Below, in pieces: positions 44,583 through 55,934 of a stretch of 64,000 nt of DNA. The translations under genes and the position numbers were made by a program. The stretch is taken from contig UYJD01000013.1 in the NCBI GenBank assembly GCA_900618795.1, forward strand, positions 780,537-844,536, given 5' to 3'. Origin of the DNA: Cyanodermella asteris (lineage: Eukaryota; Ascomycota; Lecanoromycetes; Ostropales; Stictidaceae). Under the pieces are notes generated by a model. The model made no database searches. It was given only the letters and a program-made list of their open reading frames with translations, and was not told the DNA's origin. Within the stretch, counting starts at the first letter, position 1, and each line of letters opens with the position of its first letter.

Positions 44583-46007
44583 ATGGGTTCCCTGATTCGC
44601 GTCCGAGGAAAACGAGGCAACCTCAAACGAAAGCTTGAGGACTTGGTACAACAACGGAATGAGGCCCGACGGGAAGGCTCCAAACGACGGCAGACAGAAA
44701 CCGAAAAGCTGAGCTACCTCGAGCGACTGCCCATCGAGATGTTGCAGCGTATCTTCATCGAGAGTCGAAACCCTAGGATGGCTCAGGTTTCGAAACGATT
44801 ACAGACCCAGCTCTTGTCGGACTACACGAAGTTACAGATGACCATTGCATGTTTCACCGACCTGGACATAGACGACAAGCCGAAGAGGGACTGGAACACA
44901 AAGGATCACGAAGCATTCGCGCGACTTGCAGTATTGATACGTCAGAAGTGGTTCACGTTTCCCCTGTTCCAAGCGGCAAGGTACGAGTGGCTGCTGGAAA
45001 CATCTGTGCTCGAGATGCGAAGGCTGCTTACAGGCGAGGACGAGCCCCTAGAGAAGGACGATATCAAAAACATCAGAGAACGAATCCGAGCCATGTTTGG
45101 TTGGCTAACTACCGCAGGCAGGAAGGGCTTGAGTGATGCTCGGAGAAAAGTACTGTATAGCGGGGATGAGCCACCAAAAGAGGACGGGGACGGTGTTTGT
45201 TTCCTCAATCATGGATCCCAAGCTGCATGGATCACCTTCAAAACGTCTTGTGAAGAAGGTTCCCGGGAAGTAGCAAAATGCGACTGGAACGAGATCTGGA
45301 TCCGCAAGCTCGGCACAAGTACGCTGAACAGGCGCAGATTCCTTGGTGCGATCCACAGTATCAGCCACATTCCACTTGAGCTGTTTTCAGCGCCTTTCAC
45401 GCAGTCAAAAGGCGACCTTTTGAACGGCCTTATTTCCACTGCGCCGACATTGCGCCCGAATGAAGACCTCGACGCGTCGTTTGACGCGACTCCCGAATTT
45501 CACACAGCTTGGAACGCCTTTTTGCTGGCTGCTCTCAAGGAGCGATGTTTCCCAGCCCTAAGACTTGCAACAGATATCACTGAACGCGAGCTAGCGGAAT
45601 CTTGCAGGGACGGCACGAGCAAAAGCCCACCCCCACCAGAGCCTGACCAATGGGTGACAGAGCCCCTGGCGATCTGGAGAGATGCGAAGCATCCATATCA
45701 CGACCTCCCTTGGCTGTGGAATAGGTGTCACATCAATTGGGAGGCATACCTCCCGGAATCCAGGTTCAGAACGGCCCATGCTACTTGCTGTATCGAAAAC
45801 CTTCATGTCGATCCCTTTCTATACACATTGATTTTGAGGAATATGGTACCGGCACCACCTGTTTCGAAGGATGCCATGAATACCTTGTATCTCCAGATCA
45901 AGCGGCAGGACGACTCCGGTTTGAAAAGGGACCTTCAGAATTTGTATGATTACTTTGTCACGACGAACCTCAGGGGTGCAGGGGAATCCCCCAGAAACGA
46001 ACCGTGA
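44583..46007 (+). CDS. F-box domain protein
   Basis: This intronless gene of 474 residues starts at ATG 44583 (MGSLIRVRGKRG). After a basic, Gln/Arg-rich coiled stretch, an F-box lies at about 43-85: LSYLERLPIEMLQRIFIESR, then PRMAQVSKRL. Such proteins couple substrates to Skp1-Cullin-F-box ubiquitin ligases. The remaining 390 residues show no WD40 or leucine-rich repeats. They are mostly helical with several Trp-rich stretches, as in the large family of fungal F-box proteins with unrecognised C-termini. The substrate is unknown. The next gene (a transporter) is more than 1 kb away, so there is no evidence of shared function. Confidence 0.78.
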   Translation: MGSLIRVRGKRGNLKRKLEDLVQQRNEARREGSKRRQTETEKLSYLERLPIEMLQRIFIESRNPRMAQVSKRLQTQLLSDYTKLQMTIACFTDLDIDDKPKRDWNTKDHEAFARLAVLIRQKWFTFPLFQAARYEWLLETSVLEMRRLLTGEDEPLEKDDIKNIRERIRAMFGWLTTAGRKGLSDARRKVLYSGDEPPKEDGDGVCFLNHGSQAAWITFKTSCEEGSREVAKCDWNEIWIRKLGTSTLNRRRFLGAIHSISHIPLELFSAPFTQSKGDLLNGLISTAPTLRPNEDLDASFDATPEFHTAWNAFLLAALKERCFPALRLATDITERELAESCRDGTSKSPPPPEPDQWVTEPLAIWRDAKHPYHDLPWLWNRCHINWEAYLPESRFRTAHATCCIENLHVDPFLYTLILRNMVPAPPVSKDAMNTLYLQIKRQDDSGLKRDLQNLYDYFVTTNLRGAGESPRNEP

Positions 46008-47077
46008 CAATCTGCTGTCCGACTCGGACACCAGAGCCTTGCATCTTTTTGTCCTGCACACTAATCATTAGACCAAGGAGTGATAACCGGTTCAAAGTCA
46101 GAAGGCTCGGTATACTTGGGCGAGCACTTTTTGGGCGCAGACATGTCCATTATTTCGCGCGGCAATCGACCGCGCGATGTGCTGCTCTTCCACTCCCCCT
46201 CGCGAATGCTGAGAATCATGCATGGATCTATCACAACGGGCACCAATGTATTCGCAACGTGTTTCGGTGCGTTTCTTGTCCAAAGGATAATTGCCCGACG
46301 AACTTCTCACGAACAGCAAGATGTGGGCTAGAGCCTCTGATTCTCGATGGCAGACTCACAAGATAATTTAGATCAACCGAAAGGAGTGTCAAGAACAGGC
46401 CGGACTTGACGTGCAAACGAAAGTCTGTGGCGGCCAATTGGGTTCAGTGCCTCGGCTGCAGCCGGAAAACCCTGTGGCGGGCCCCACCAGTCAACAACGT
46501 GAACGCTGTTTACAGGCCAACTCGAACTCCTGCGCCTCTCGCAAGGGTTGTCCCGGAAGCCGGCACCACCAAGCCAAAGCCGTGCACTAGTCTGAGCAAC
46601 CCAGAGTACGGATACTCGCATCAAAGCGTCCTTGCCCTCTTTTGCGTTACCGCTCTGGTCTATTCCATTGGTGCGGATCCTGCGGACAGGTCCGGTCTAC
46701 CGCTTTATATCGATAAGAGACTTCCTTCCCCCCCATGGTATAGCCATGGCATTGACTTTAGTACGATCGACGACTCGTGTGATCGTCCGAGTGTGTCAAA
46801 GTCCGAACAAGACCTATTACAATAGTGGCGCCCCGCTTGTTTTTCCTCTGACACTGCCAACATGCCTTCCGTTCCGTGACTCTGGAAATAGACCTTATTG
46901 TGTGTCTCATGTATGAGTGTTCCGGTAACGTTTACTGGACTATAACCACTGAAACTTGTTGATTCAGGTTACACATGTTCTTGAGCATGCTCTGTCGCTC
47001 GCTCTAGCAGATTCCGTAAAGTCCAGGGATTCCGACCTTGTGGTGACCGAAATCGAGCTCCCAGACCCGTTGAGAGC
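46008..47077. other. Intergenic region (1.1 kb)
   Basis: This is the 3' end of the F-box gene and the promoter of the transporter. A 139-codon frame (46406-46825) is open but has no recognisable domain and is not annotated. Confidence 0.5.
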
Positions 47078-48844
47078 ATGACTGTTGGGAAGGACAAGTC
47101 CGTTGAGGCTGGCATACACGATTCGCCAGTGTCAGATTTGACGGGTCCAGATCCCGAGAAGCGGGATTCGATTGGCACAAACGCAGTGAGCCTGGCAACT
47201 TCTGCCTCGGAAGAAACTATATCGAATCCCTCTTTAGTGAACGACGCCGAACAGCAAAGGGACGTCAGCGTGCTTGAGAAAAATGAACCGATCCGGCCCG
47301 TTCCTAAGCATCTAAGACGAGGGCTATTTGGCCGATTTGGCGTCATTGCGGAAGTCGAAAACCCTCGAGACTATAGCAATCGGACGAAATGGACACTAAC
47401 AACAGCCGTTGCATTCAGCGGTGTTGCCGCTCCGCTCGGCAGTAATATATTGCTTCCCTCGTTGACTGACATTGGTGCTGCGCTCAACTCGACCCCGACA
47501 GTTACCAACCTGTCGATATCCTTCTACCTTTTATCGCTCAGTTTGTGGCCTTTGTGGTGGAGCTTCTTCGGCGAGCAATACGGTCGGCGGTCGATCTATA
47601 TCATCTCCTTCGCCTTGTTCGGCGTCTGGAACGTGATCACTGCGGTCTCGGACAATATAGCCCTTTTCATCGTCATGAGATTCCTGGCTGGTGGTGCAGC
47701 AGGCAGTGTCCAGGCAACGGGTGCTGGTACAATAGCGGACATTTGGGAGCCGAGCGCGAGAGGAAAAGCCATGGGAGTATACTATATCGGACCGTTGTGT
47801 GGGCCGCTGTTCGCTCCTTTGATAGGTGGCGCACTGCAGGAGCGATGGGGTTGGCGGTCCTCGGGCTGGTTTATGGTTATTTACGGATTTGGAACGGTCC
47901 TCTTCTTGATCCTTTTCCTCCCGGAAACATTGCCGGAGCGAAAGAATGCGGTCGCTGAGGCCGAAGCACAAGCAGAGGCGGCGTCGAGGGCAGACGGCGG
48001 TGCGCTGACCCGGACGAGCACGCGCCAAAGTGTCAAAAAGCATACGACCAAGGCCGCCAAGCTGTTCAAGATGGCCTTCATCGATCCTTTGATGGTAGTA
48101 AAGTATCTTCGGTTCCCACCCGTTGCGCTTTGCGTGTACTATGCGTCAGTCACCTTTGCCTGTCTTTACGTTCTCCAGATTTCCGTCCAATCAACATTCG
48201 GAGCTCCGCCTTATAATTTTACCGCACTGGAGGTTGGCTGTGCATACCTTTTCCACAGTGTGGGATACCTTTGTGCCTCATACCTGTGCGGGCGCTGGAA
48301 TGACCGGATCATGATACGCGAGGCAAAGAAGGCGAACAGATATGACGACAAAGGCAAGCTGCTTGTACAGCCCGAAGACCGCATGCGAGAAAACGCCTGG
48401 CTTGCTGCGATTGTATACCCTTGTGCCATGTTATGGTACGGATGGGCTAGCGAAAAGCTTGCACCCTGGCCTGCTGCCTTGACAGCGAATTTCTTCTTCG
48501 GCTTTGGGTCCATGATCGTGTTTGGTGAGTTGTTTTGCGCTCTTGCACAGTGCTCGATTCACGTACTGACTCCGCACACGGGGCTGGTGACCACAATGTT
48601 GACCGAATATATGCCCAACAAGGCATCCAGTGGCGTAGCGATCAACAACTTCTGTCGAAACATTTGCTCTTGCGTGGGCTCTCTCGTCTGCCAGCCTTTG
48701 CTGGACGCGATTGGCAACGGCTGGCTCTTCACAGCCCTCTTCATCATCTCGGGGGCTTCTGCAGTGATCATCTGGCTGATGAGGCGCAAGGGACCGCAAT
48801 GGCGCCGTGAGATGATAGAAAAGCTGAAGGACGAGAAGCAATAA
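47078..48844 (+). CDS. MFS transporter, DHA1 drug:H+ antiporter type (Qdr/Dtr1-like)
   Basis: This intronless gene of 588 residues starts at ATG 47078. A cytosolic Ser/Glu-rich N-terminus of about 100 residues precedes twelve predicted membrane helices split 6+6 by a charged loop at about 290-335 (Ala/Glu-rich, then RTSTRQSVKKHTTK). The MFS signature between helices 2 and 3 is GEQYGRRSIYI at about 165-175. GAGTIADIWEPSARGKAMG and GPLCGPLFAPLIGG, typical of the DHA1 Qdr/Dtr1 branch, follow at 215-250. Yeast relatives export drugs, polyamines or dityrosine. The substrate here cannot be read from sequence. No biosynthetic cluster surrounds it, so a general detoxification or polyamine role is more likely than a dedicated metabolite pump. 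Confidence 0.88.
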   Translation: MTVGKDKSVEAGIHDSPVSDLTGPDPEKRDSIGTNAVSLATSASEETISNPSLVNDAEQQRDVSVLEKNEPIRPVPKHLRRGLFGRFGVIAEVENPRDYSNRTKWTLTTAVAFSGVAAPLGSNILLPSLTDIGAALNSTPTVTNLSISFYLLSLSLWPLWWSFFGEQYGRRSIYIISFALFGVWNVITAVSDNIALFIVMRFLAGGAAGSVQATGAGTIADIWEPSARGKAMGVYYIGPLCGPLFAPLIGGALQERWGWRSSGWFMVIYGFGTVLFLILFLPETLPERKNAVAEAEAQAEAASRADGGALTRTSTRQSVKKHTTKAAKLFKMAFIDPLMVVKYLRFPPVALCVYYASVTFACLYVLQISVQSTFGAPPYNFTALEVGCAYLFHSVGYLCASYLCGRWNDRIMIREAKKANRYDDKGKLLVQPEDRMRENAWLAAIVYPCAMLWYGWASEKLAPWPAALTANFFFGFGSMIVFGELFCALAQCSIHVLTPHTGLVTTMLTEYMPNKASSGVAINNFCRNICSCVGSLVCQPLLDAIGNGWLFTALFIISGASAVIIWLMRRKGPQWRREMIEKLKDEKQ

Positions 48845-50434
48845 TGTACCTACGAAGATATTCGCCTGCCATGTCGGCCGTTAGCCATATCAAGATGAGC
48901 CGAATTTGACCCGTCTGCTGATTACGAATTGTTGTGAGGCTGAAGCTGACACCTTGGAATAGGGTGCTTGGCAATGCCAATTGAGCAGGGTAAGTCTGGG
49001 CAACGCCTGGCTAGCAGGCTCACGTCGAACCACGAAACTTCCAACGATCATCGTCATTGCTGCGGCCACCATTCCCTTGGATGCCCGTTCATTTCGACCT
49101 TTGATCGACCAATTTCGCGCTCAAATCTGGCTGTCAGTCTGCCTTGCTGCTAAATCTCATCTAAGCGTCGCCTTTTGATCTCACGAGTCGGCTCATCCCT
49201 CGATAAGAAGATAGATGACAGGATAGACCCCGTGGCCCCACGGAGCTCATACAAGATCCAATGGCACTCGTAGATGAGCCCGCGGACGGTATGCTTTACG
49301 TCCTAGCCGTATGCATTTCGCACTTGCGATTCGACCGTACAGCCGCTGGATGGTACGATGGCTCGAGTTGTTTTGTCTCATTCCTGCTCGAAAAGCTCGC
49401 GCGATCGAATGTGAAGATTCAGATTTGATGCTTGAGAACCTGAGACAGAGCTTATGACGGGAAAGCCGAAGGGCGCACGGTGAGAACATTACGACTGAGG
49501 CGAAGCTCTACTACGCCGTTGGCTGACAAGTGGTGCCTCAGGAATTGGGTCACGTGATAAACATTTTGACACTCCTGTGCACATTGTTTCTCTCGGAGCC
49601 GCACCATCGAGCTTGCAAGCTTGACAACATCACAGCCATCATCTTCCTCCTCTTGCTATGGGGCATCGGAAATTATCAAGCAACCAACTCCTAACGCTTT
49701 CGAACAGGTCAAAGCAGATGTCCAGAATGCGTCCCGCTCAAGACTCGGCGTTTCCAGCAGATCGCTCACGGTTTGGCTGCTGAACCTCAATCACCTACCG
49801 GTCATGCGGCCGGATCTCGAAGTGTGATATCATATGGAAGGTGTTATGAGTCCTTCTGTCGCTTTTTATTTAGAGAGACATACACTTGGTTGGGGTGGCG
49901 CTTGCCTGAGCGTGGTCGATGGCACTCCGGCGCCAAGTATCAGCTGCTTCACAGCCGGCTTCGCTTGGCAGCTCGATCGTAGGTATTGCCTATTCTTCAC
50001 TTTTCTCGAACTTCCTGACACTCGATGATGTTCAACAACGGTGTCGAAAAGGTCAAGTGACAAAGCTCTGGGCTCGCTCATTGCTCGTTCCTTCGCGTTG
50101 CATGGTCAGATCCGTAATGATTGTACCTTTCGATATCACGGGTCCGACTATCAGTGAGATTGCTTCTGGGCACTCGTGAAGGACACCAGCTATTAGCCAG
50201 CTAGGCAGTGCCGACTATGATCTCCTTGACTCAAATTGTCGATAGTTATATACTCGTGTCTTCCTGTTCCGCGGTTTGGAGCACCTCACTCAACACTGAT
50301 ATTCGTTCACCACACTCGTTTAGCGTCACTGATTTTCATTTTTTGCTTCGGCCAGCTACCAATTTTTTATTTATTTAGAAAGCGATTTCCAACACTTCTA
50401 AAGCCTCCTGATAATATCCCTTCCAATCACCATC
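48845..50434. other. Intergenic region (1.6 kb)
   Basis: No supported gene. A TCACGTGA palindrome lies at 49550-49557. The last 200 bases are AT- and pyrimidine-rich, as in the promoter of the following gene. Confidence 0.55.
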
Positions 50435-50911
50435 ATGTCTCCTCAAGGTGTTTCTGAGCCTTCGTCGGCATATCAACGGCTATACGACACCACAGAGAGC
50501 TTTCTAGCGACCCTTGACCTCGACTCAAACACAAACGGGATCGCAGAGTCACGCTTTCAAGCTCATCTCTCCGACGACTATACACACTCCTGGGGCCAAT
50601 CGTACCTCAAGTCCTTACGGCCTAGCATGGGCCAAATATTATCAGCCCAGGGCTATCTCGAACATCTGGCTCCCATGCTTGCAAACCTGCGAGCGCGGGA
50701 AGCCAAAATACAGGACATCTTCATCGACGAAATGCGCCGAGTTGCTATTGCCAAGGTCAGCTACGCCATCACGCCTAATGAAGACGAAATGCCGATAGAG
50801 CACGAGGCTGTGTGGTTCTGCTGGCTCACCTCGGATGGCAAGCGGATCATGCGCTCGGAAGAGTATGTTGATGGGTCGACGATGGCCAGCAGCCCTCCAG
50901 GGAGATCGTGA
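50435..50911 (+). CDS. SnoaL/NTF2-like small protein
   Basis: This intronless frame of 158 residues starts at ATG 50435 (MSPQGVSE). The order of elements matches fungal SnoaL-like proteins of the NTF2 superfamily: a first helix (YQRLYDTTESFLATLD), then a loop with HLSDDYTHSW, a helix ending LRAREAK, and three strands (AIAKVSYAITPN, EHEAVWFCWL, GKRIMRSEEYVD). Members form alpha+beta barrels and include secondary-metabolism cyclases and isomerases, but most fungal ones are uncharacterised. The C-terminal tail after EEYVD is short and Ser/Pro-rich. A GTATGT just at that point could be a missed donor, which would alter the last 15 residues. No biosynthetic genes lie nearby. Confidence 0.72.
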   Translation: MSPQGVSEPSSAYQRLYDTTESFLATLDLDSNTNGIAESRFQAHLSDDYTHSWGQSYLKSLRPSMGQILSAQGYLEHLAPMLANLRAREAKIQDIFIDEMRRVAIAKVSYAITPNEDEMPIEHEAVWFCWLTSDGKRIMRSEEYVDGSTMASSPPGRS

Positions 50912-52778
50912 ATTCTTTCTATTCTGGCTGCACATTTTGCTAGTAGGCGTTTGAAGAGTGATGCTCTTCTGTTCGAGACGGCCTTGTTATGTTTTTCTGT
51001 CAGACTCGTTCATCTGTGGGGCGTTCTTTGGGCTGATAGATTTGGGATATATGGTCAGGGATCATGGTTTTAGCATACAAACAACTGCCGGGCGGTTTCA
51101 GTTTGGCGGGTTATCACTTCGGATCTATTGGTCAGGCGTTCTGTTGCTTCGACACGCTGTCGGCTCTTAATTCTCGGCATCAAAATTTTGTTCGCCCTGC
51201 GCTTTGAGACAAATGCTCATATTCGATTTGAAAGTGTTTACTGTATGCGAGTCCAGTGCTACTGCCGCTGATCACAAAAATCGATGCTCGGTCACTCTCG
51301 AATCGTTGATTGGAAATGGCAGATGCCCGACGGTCGAGAACAGGGTGATGGTTGCATGCCGTGCAGGCTGTTTGTTTGATTCGGAAGCCCTGTATGCATT
51401 CGCAGAGATAGATGCACCTTTCGCGCAGGTGCACCATATAGATCTTGCTGTTACAGCACAGAAATGCGGAAAACTTGAAATGCTTCAATTCGGTCGGTCA
51501 TCACACAAGTACGCGGCCAGCGGACCTTCAACAGCGACGTGTGAGTTGCTTGCTGAGGCGCCACAGGACCTCGGGACCCCAGACTACTGGACGGTGGTAG
51601 TGGATTGGATGGAGATTGCCATGCTGATTGCTGGTTGCCGGCTCCGCTAGGCGCAGCGCAATTTCGCACGAACCTACACTCAGTCGATCCTCATCTTGCA
51701 CCATCGACTTCGCTTCCTTTCGCGCTCTCTCCTTCGCTACCATCTCCCTGCGCACTTCCACATTGTTTACGATCCAGCCGAGAACGTCTTTGGCGCGCCC
51801 GCTATTGTCATCAAGAGCGGGTATCCGCGATAGGCTGCAATTCTAGCCGCCCTTGCCGTCACCACGAGGCCCTCCAAGGCAATAATGGGCCTCAAGGAGT
51901 CAACCCTCTTGTGTTTTATCATGCCGACGAAGTGTTGTGCTCCATTCTGGGACGCCATGTCTCGGGATTCAAGCAGGTGAACACCATCTGTTCTCACTCG
52001 GATCATGACCTCTGGTGCGACGCCACACGTGTTGAAGAACATCTGCGACGCCGCTGAGGCGGGCACTTTGCCGCCCCCCCAGATGGCGTCGGATGAAACG
52101 AAATTGGGAACCAACTTGCGACGCTGCGGAGGCGCTGCGATAGGACGTCGACGTCGCCTTTCCTTCATCAAGCTCATCTCGCCCCGGACAGCCCGGCAAC
52201 GCTGATCTTCTCTGTTGCTTTCCCTCTGTGTACATAGCGCTCAAACTTTATTCGCATCTCGCCGGTCGATGCACACCTGCTAGCCTTCGATACGAAAACT
52301 CTCCACCCCTGACCACTCTATACTATCTCTCTGCCTCGCACGCTCCTGTCTGCTCTCTTTATACCCTTCGCCGTCGTCGCGATATCTCATCGTCTGTCAA
52401 CGTCGTCGCCAAGCAGCGGTCTTCCTATCCGCCTCGCTCTTTATAACACGTTCCTTTACTGTAAACACGCTCTTTATTCTCGAGACGAGAGACTAGTTCA
52501 GAGTTCGACGACAATCGATACCTGACCGCTGTGGTACGTTCCGCTTTGTCCTCGACCTTCATTGTGTCGTCGCCTTTCATCTCGAAGGATGTGGGATGCG
52601 CCACCAAGCCAGGTTTAGGGAGCGAGATAGACCCTTTCCAGGCGGAGGCATCTGGCTCCTCACACATCCCTTCGTGCATGAAAAGCGTCAGATTTGACAT
52701 TCGAGTATTCGAGCTGATCAATGTGTGCAGCAACACTTCGACGACTAAACCACTACCTTTCACGGATCACCTAGAATC
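50912..52778. other. Intergenic region (1.9 kb)
   Basis: No supported gene. Frames on both strands between 51200 and 52250 overlap and show no domain. The last 500 bases are pyrimidine-rich and probably the long promoter and 5' leader of the GH17 gene. Confidence 0.5.
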
Positions 52779-54026
52779 ATGAAGGCGGGACTTGTTGGCG
52801 CGGCCTTTGGCCTTGCAACCGTTGCGGTCGCTCAGCATCACCACCACGCCCGACACGAGCAATTCCACAGACGCGAGCTGGTGGTCAACACTGTCACTGA
52901 GTCCGTGACTGATATGCTCGAGGAGATCGTTGTCTACGTCGACGACTCCGGCAAGCCCGTCGCAACCTCCACCTTCTACAAGAGCCTGGAGCCCAAGACC
53001 CAGGCTCCTCCAGCTCCCGCCACGACCTCTTCCTCGTCCTCCGCAGAGGCCGCCAACTTCCTTGCTGCGGTCCCGACTGAGGCCCCCGCTGCTCCTTCTC
53101 CAGCTGCTTCCTCTGCCGGCGGCTCCGCTTCCAGCAGCTCCAGCGGAAGCTCTGGCTCAAGCTCTAGCTCCGGCTCCAGCTCAGGATCCTCTGGCTCGAG
53201 CTCCGGTTCCAGCTCTGGCAGCAAGGGTGGAATCGACTTCGGCCACGGTGTCTCCTACTCCCCCTACCACAGCGACCACAACTGCAAGAGCGTCAACGAC
53301 ATCAAGATGGATCTCTCCAGCATTGACTTTGACGTGATCCGTCTTTACGGCACCGACTGCAACCAGGTCGAGAACACCCTCGATGCGCTCAACTCTCTCG
53401 GCAAGAACTCTCAGCTGTTCGTTGGTATCTTCGACATTGGCAGCGCCCAGAGCGAGGCTCAGACCATCATCGACGCCGTCAAGAACCACGCCAACGGCGA
53501 CTGGAGCAAGATCAACACCGTCAACGTCGGAAACGAGGTTGTCAACGCTGGTGGCTCCGTCGATCAGGTCGTCAGCGCCGTCCAGAGCGTTCGCTCCCAG
53601 CTGCAGTCCGCCGGCTTCAAGGGCCCCGTCGTCACCGTCGACACCATGGTTGCCCACCGTGACCACCCGCAGCTCGGTGAAGCCTCCGACTTCGTCGCCA
53701 TGAACTGCCACGCCTTCTTCGACGGCAGTGTCGCCGCTGATGGCGCCGGTGAGTTCGTTCTCGGATGGGTCCAGCAGCTTGCCACCGTCCACCCCACCAA
53801 GCAGGTCATTGTCACCGAGTCCGGCTGGCCCAGCCAGGGTGACAGCAACCAGCAGGCTGTCCCCAGCGAGGAAAACCAGCAGGCCGCTATCAGCAGCCTG
53901 AAGAGCACCTTTGGCAGCAACTTGATTCTGTACTCGGCTTACAACAACAAGTGGATGACTAGCAGTGCTGCCCAGTTCCAGGCTGAGCAGTTCTGGGGTT
54001 TCAAGGGTGACGCTCCCTCCAGCTAA
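52779..54026 (+). CDS. Cell-wall GH17 beta-1,3-glucanase/glucosidase (BtgE/Scw type)
   Basis: This intronless gene of 415 residues starts at ATG 52779 (MKAGLVGAAFG). A signal peptide of about 18 residues ends in AVAQ. A His-rich stretch (QHHHHARHEQFHRR) follows, then a Thr/Ala/Pro and Ser/Gly linker at about 76-150, which is a likely O-glycosylation zone. The GH17 catalytic domain spans 151-410. The acid/base Glu is E253 in VNVGNEVVN and the nucleophile is E347 in VTESGWPSQG; both are intact. The enzyme acts on wall beta-1,3-glucan, trimming or transferring chains, and resembles Aspergillus BtgE. No GPI signal is seen, so wall retention would be non-covalent or through the linker. Codon use is strongly biased to C-ending codons, a mark of high expression. 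Confidence 0.93.
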   Translation: MKAGLVGAAFGLATVAVAQHHHHARHEQFHRRELVVNTVTESVTDMLEEIVVYVDDSGKPVATSTFYKSLEPKTQAPPAPATTSSSSSAEAANFLAAVPTEAPAAPSPAASSAGGSASSSSSGSSGSSSSSGSSSGSSGSSSGSSSGSKGGIDFGHGVSYSPYHSDHNCKSVNDIKMDLSSIDFDVIRLYGTDCNQVENTLDALNSLGKNSQLFVGIFDIGSAQSEAQTIIDAVKNHANGDWSKINTVNVGNEVVNAGGSVDQVVSAVQSVRSQLQSAGFKGPVVTVDTMVAHRDHPQLGEASDFVAMNCHAFFDGSVAADGAGEFVLGWVQQLATVHPTKQVIVTESGWPSQGDSNQQAVPSEENQQAAISSLKSTFGSNLILYSAYNNKWMTSSAAQFQAEQFWGFKGDAPSS

Positions 54027-54592
54027 ATGCAGAGTATCTTCTTGGGAGGGTCGAAGACATTCAAAGATGTGGTAATGCCCGCATAATTCTGATTAATCTA
54101 CATGTAAATACTTGCAGCGTACAAAGTCCAGGAGCGGAGGCGTTTTGTCCGAATTCTAGCGAGACATGATCCTTGCTTTCAAGTTCTGGTTCCGCCTTTT
54201 CCACGCGGTGAAAGATCGTCCCCACACAATTCTGAGTGACAAGTCGTTTCCGCTCGAACTTTGGCGCATCTGATGTAGCTGGTATGTGAAACGCGGTCCC
54301 AGTAGACATCTCGATACACTTCGACAATCATCGTAGATCCGCGACTCGTATTCTGTTCGCATGTAATTTTTGACCATGCAATTACGGACGAAATTTCAGA
54401 TGCGTTTCACCTCGTTGATAGCGATGGTTGAGGTCTAATCGGGGCTTGCCAGGTTGTAAGGCTGAAGGGCGGAATGTAGCCACGCTAGCGGAGTTCTTGA
54501 CTTTCTTTTTCTGGCCGCATCGCACTCGGAGTCGATCGCCCCCATCTTCTTCAATGTGAAGCTACGTCCAACTCGCAACAGCACATACTGAC
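54027..54592. other. Intergenic region
   Basis: This spacer lies between the GH17 gene and the mitochondrial release factor gene, both plus strand. I see no gene in it. Confidence 0.55.
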
Positions 54593-55934
54593 ATGCGAGC
54601 ATGGCAAGTCTTGACCCGACGATGCCTTGCTCGCTCGCCGGTCCATTCGGCCTACCGCCACCACGTTCGAGGGGCAGCAACCGGTAAGTCGATCTATCTG
54701 GCGCAGTAAAGCAAATGCTCACAAGTCTACCAAAGCAGCTGCGCCTGAAACCACCCTGACGCCTGCGATGCTCACCAGGGCAAGGTCCCTCGTCGCCGAA
54801 CATGCTTCCCTCACGGCCCGAGTGGCGGAGGCGTACGATGTCAACCTCGCCAAGAAAGCTGGGGACCTCTCGTCCGTCGTGCAAGCCCTTCGCGCCTACG
54901 AGTCGGCCTCGTCAGCTCTCTCGGAGCTCGATTCCCTCCTCTCAGACCCGAGCGCAGACTCGGAACTACGAGACATTGCCGCCGAAGAGCTTCCGTCCAC
55001 GTCCGAAGCCGCTGTCACAGCTGCGACGGAGCTCAAGGCCGCTCTCGTGCCCGCCCACCCTTTCGCAAACTTCAACTGCCTCCTCGAACTGAGGCCCGGG
55101 GCTGGGGGCTCGGAAGCCGCGATATTTGCCGCAGATCTGCTGCGCATGTACCAGGGATGGTGCAAGAGACACAGGCTACGGACAAGCATACTGAAGCTAG
55201 ACGAAGGCGCCGCCGCGGGCGGCGCCGGCTCGCTTTCCGAAGCGGTCCTGGAGATCGAAGGCGACGGGGCATACGGGCTCCTACGTTGCGAAGCAGGCGT
55301 TCATCGCGTCCAACGCGTCCCCGAGACAGAGACAAAAGGCCGAACCCACACCAGCGCCGTCTCAGTCCTAGTCCTTCCGTCCTTCCCCGAGAACCCAGCC
55401 GATGAGCTGGGCGCGTCGTCCTTCGACGACCCGAACAGCGACTACTACATCGACCCGAAAGACGTGCGGACGGACGTGATGCGCTCGTCCGGTGCCGGGG
55501 GCCAGCACGTCAACAAAACAGAAAGCAAAGTACGGCTGGTCCACGAGCCGACCAACACGGTGGTCGAGATGTCCGAGTCGCGGAGCCAGCAGCAGAATCG
55601 GGAGAAGGCGTGGCAGGTGCTGCGCGCGAGGATCGCGCAGGCGAGGCGGGAGGCGAGGGAAGAGGAGATTGCGAAGATGCGTGCGAGCGCGGTCGGGGTC
55701 GGCAAGACGGGCCGCGGGGATAAAGTGAGGACGTACAATTGGGGACAGCAGAGGGTGACGGATCATAGGAGTGGTCTGACGGTGCATAATCTCGACGGCT
55801 GTGTTGAGGGGGCCGAGACGCTGGACGAGGTCATGAAGAGCGTGAGGGTGTGGATGAGCGAACAAGATTTGGCGGCGTTGATCGCGGAAGAGGAGGCACT
55901 TGCGAAGAAGGACGATCAGGGCAAGAAAAAGTGA
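54593..55934 (+). CDS. MRF1: Mitochondrial peptide chain release factor 1 (mtRF1/Mrf1)
   Basis: Exon 1 (54593-54683) starts MRAWQVLTRRCLARSPVHSA, a basic, hydroxylated presequence for mitochondria. A 52-nt intron (GTAAGT...AAAG) leads to exon 2 (54736-55934), for 429 residues. An alternative acceptor three bases later would drop one Ala. The protein ends translation at UAA/UAG on mitochondrial ribosomes. The GGQ motif at about 285-287, in GAGGQHVNKTESKVRL, triggers peptide release. The long N-terminal helical domain and the codon-recognition domain (ELRPGAGGSEAA and downstream) are in order. The C-terminal Lys-rich tail is typical. The in-frame TTG at 54627 inside exon 1 would lose the start of the presequence and is not used here. 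Confidence 0.93.

Noticed and set aside
51204-52177. 148-, 150- and 136-codon frames on both strands before the GH17 gene
   Set aside because: They overlap each other on opposite strands and none shows a domain.
53181-53792. 203-codon minus frame opposite the GH17 gene
   Set aside because: Produced by strong C-ending codon bias on the sense strand; Val/Asp/Gly repeat composition is typical of such mirrors.
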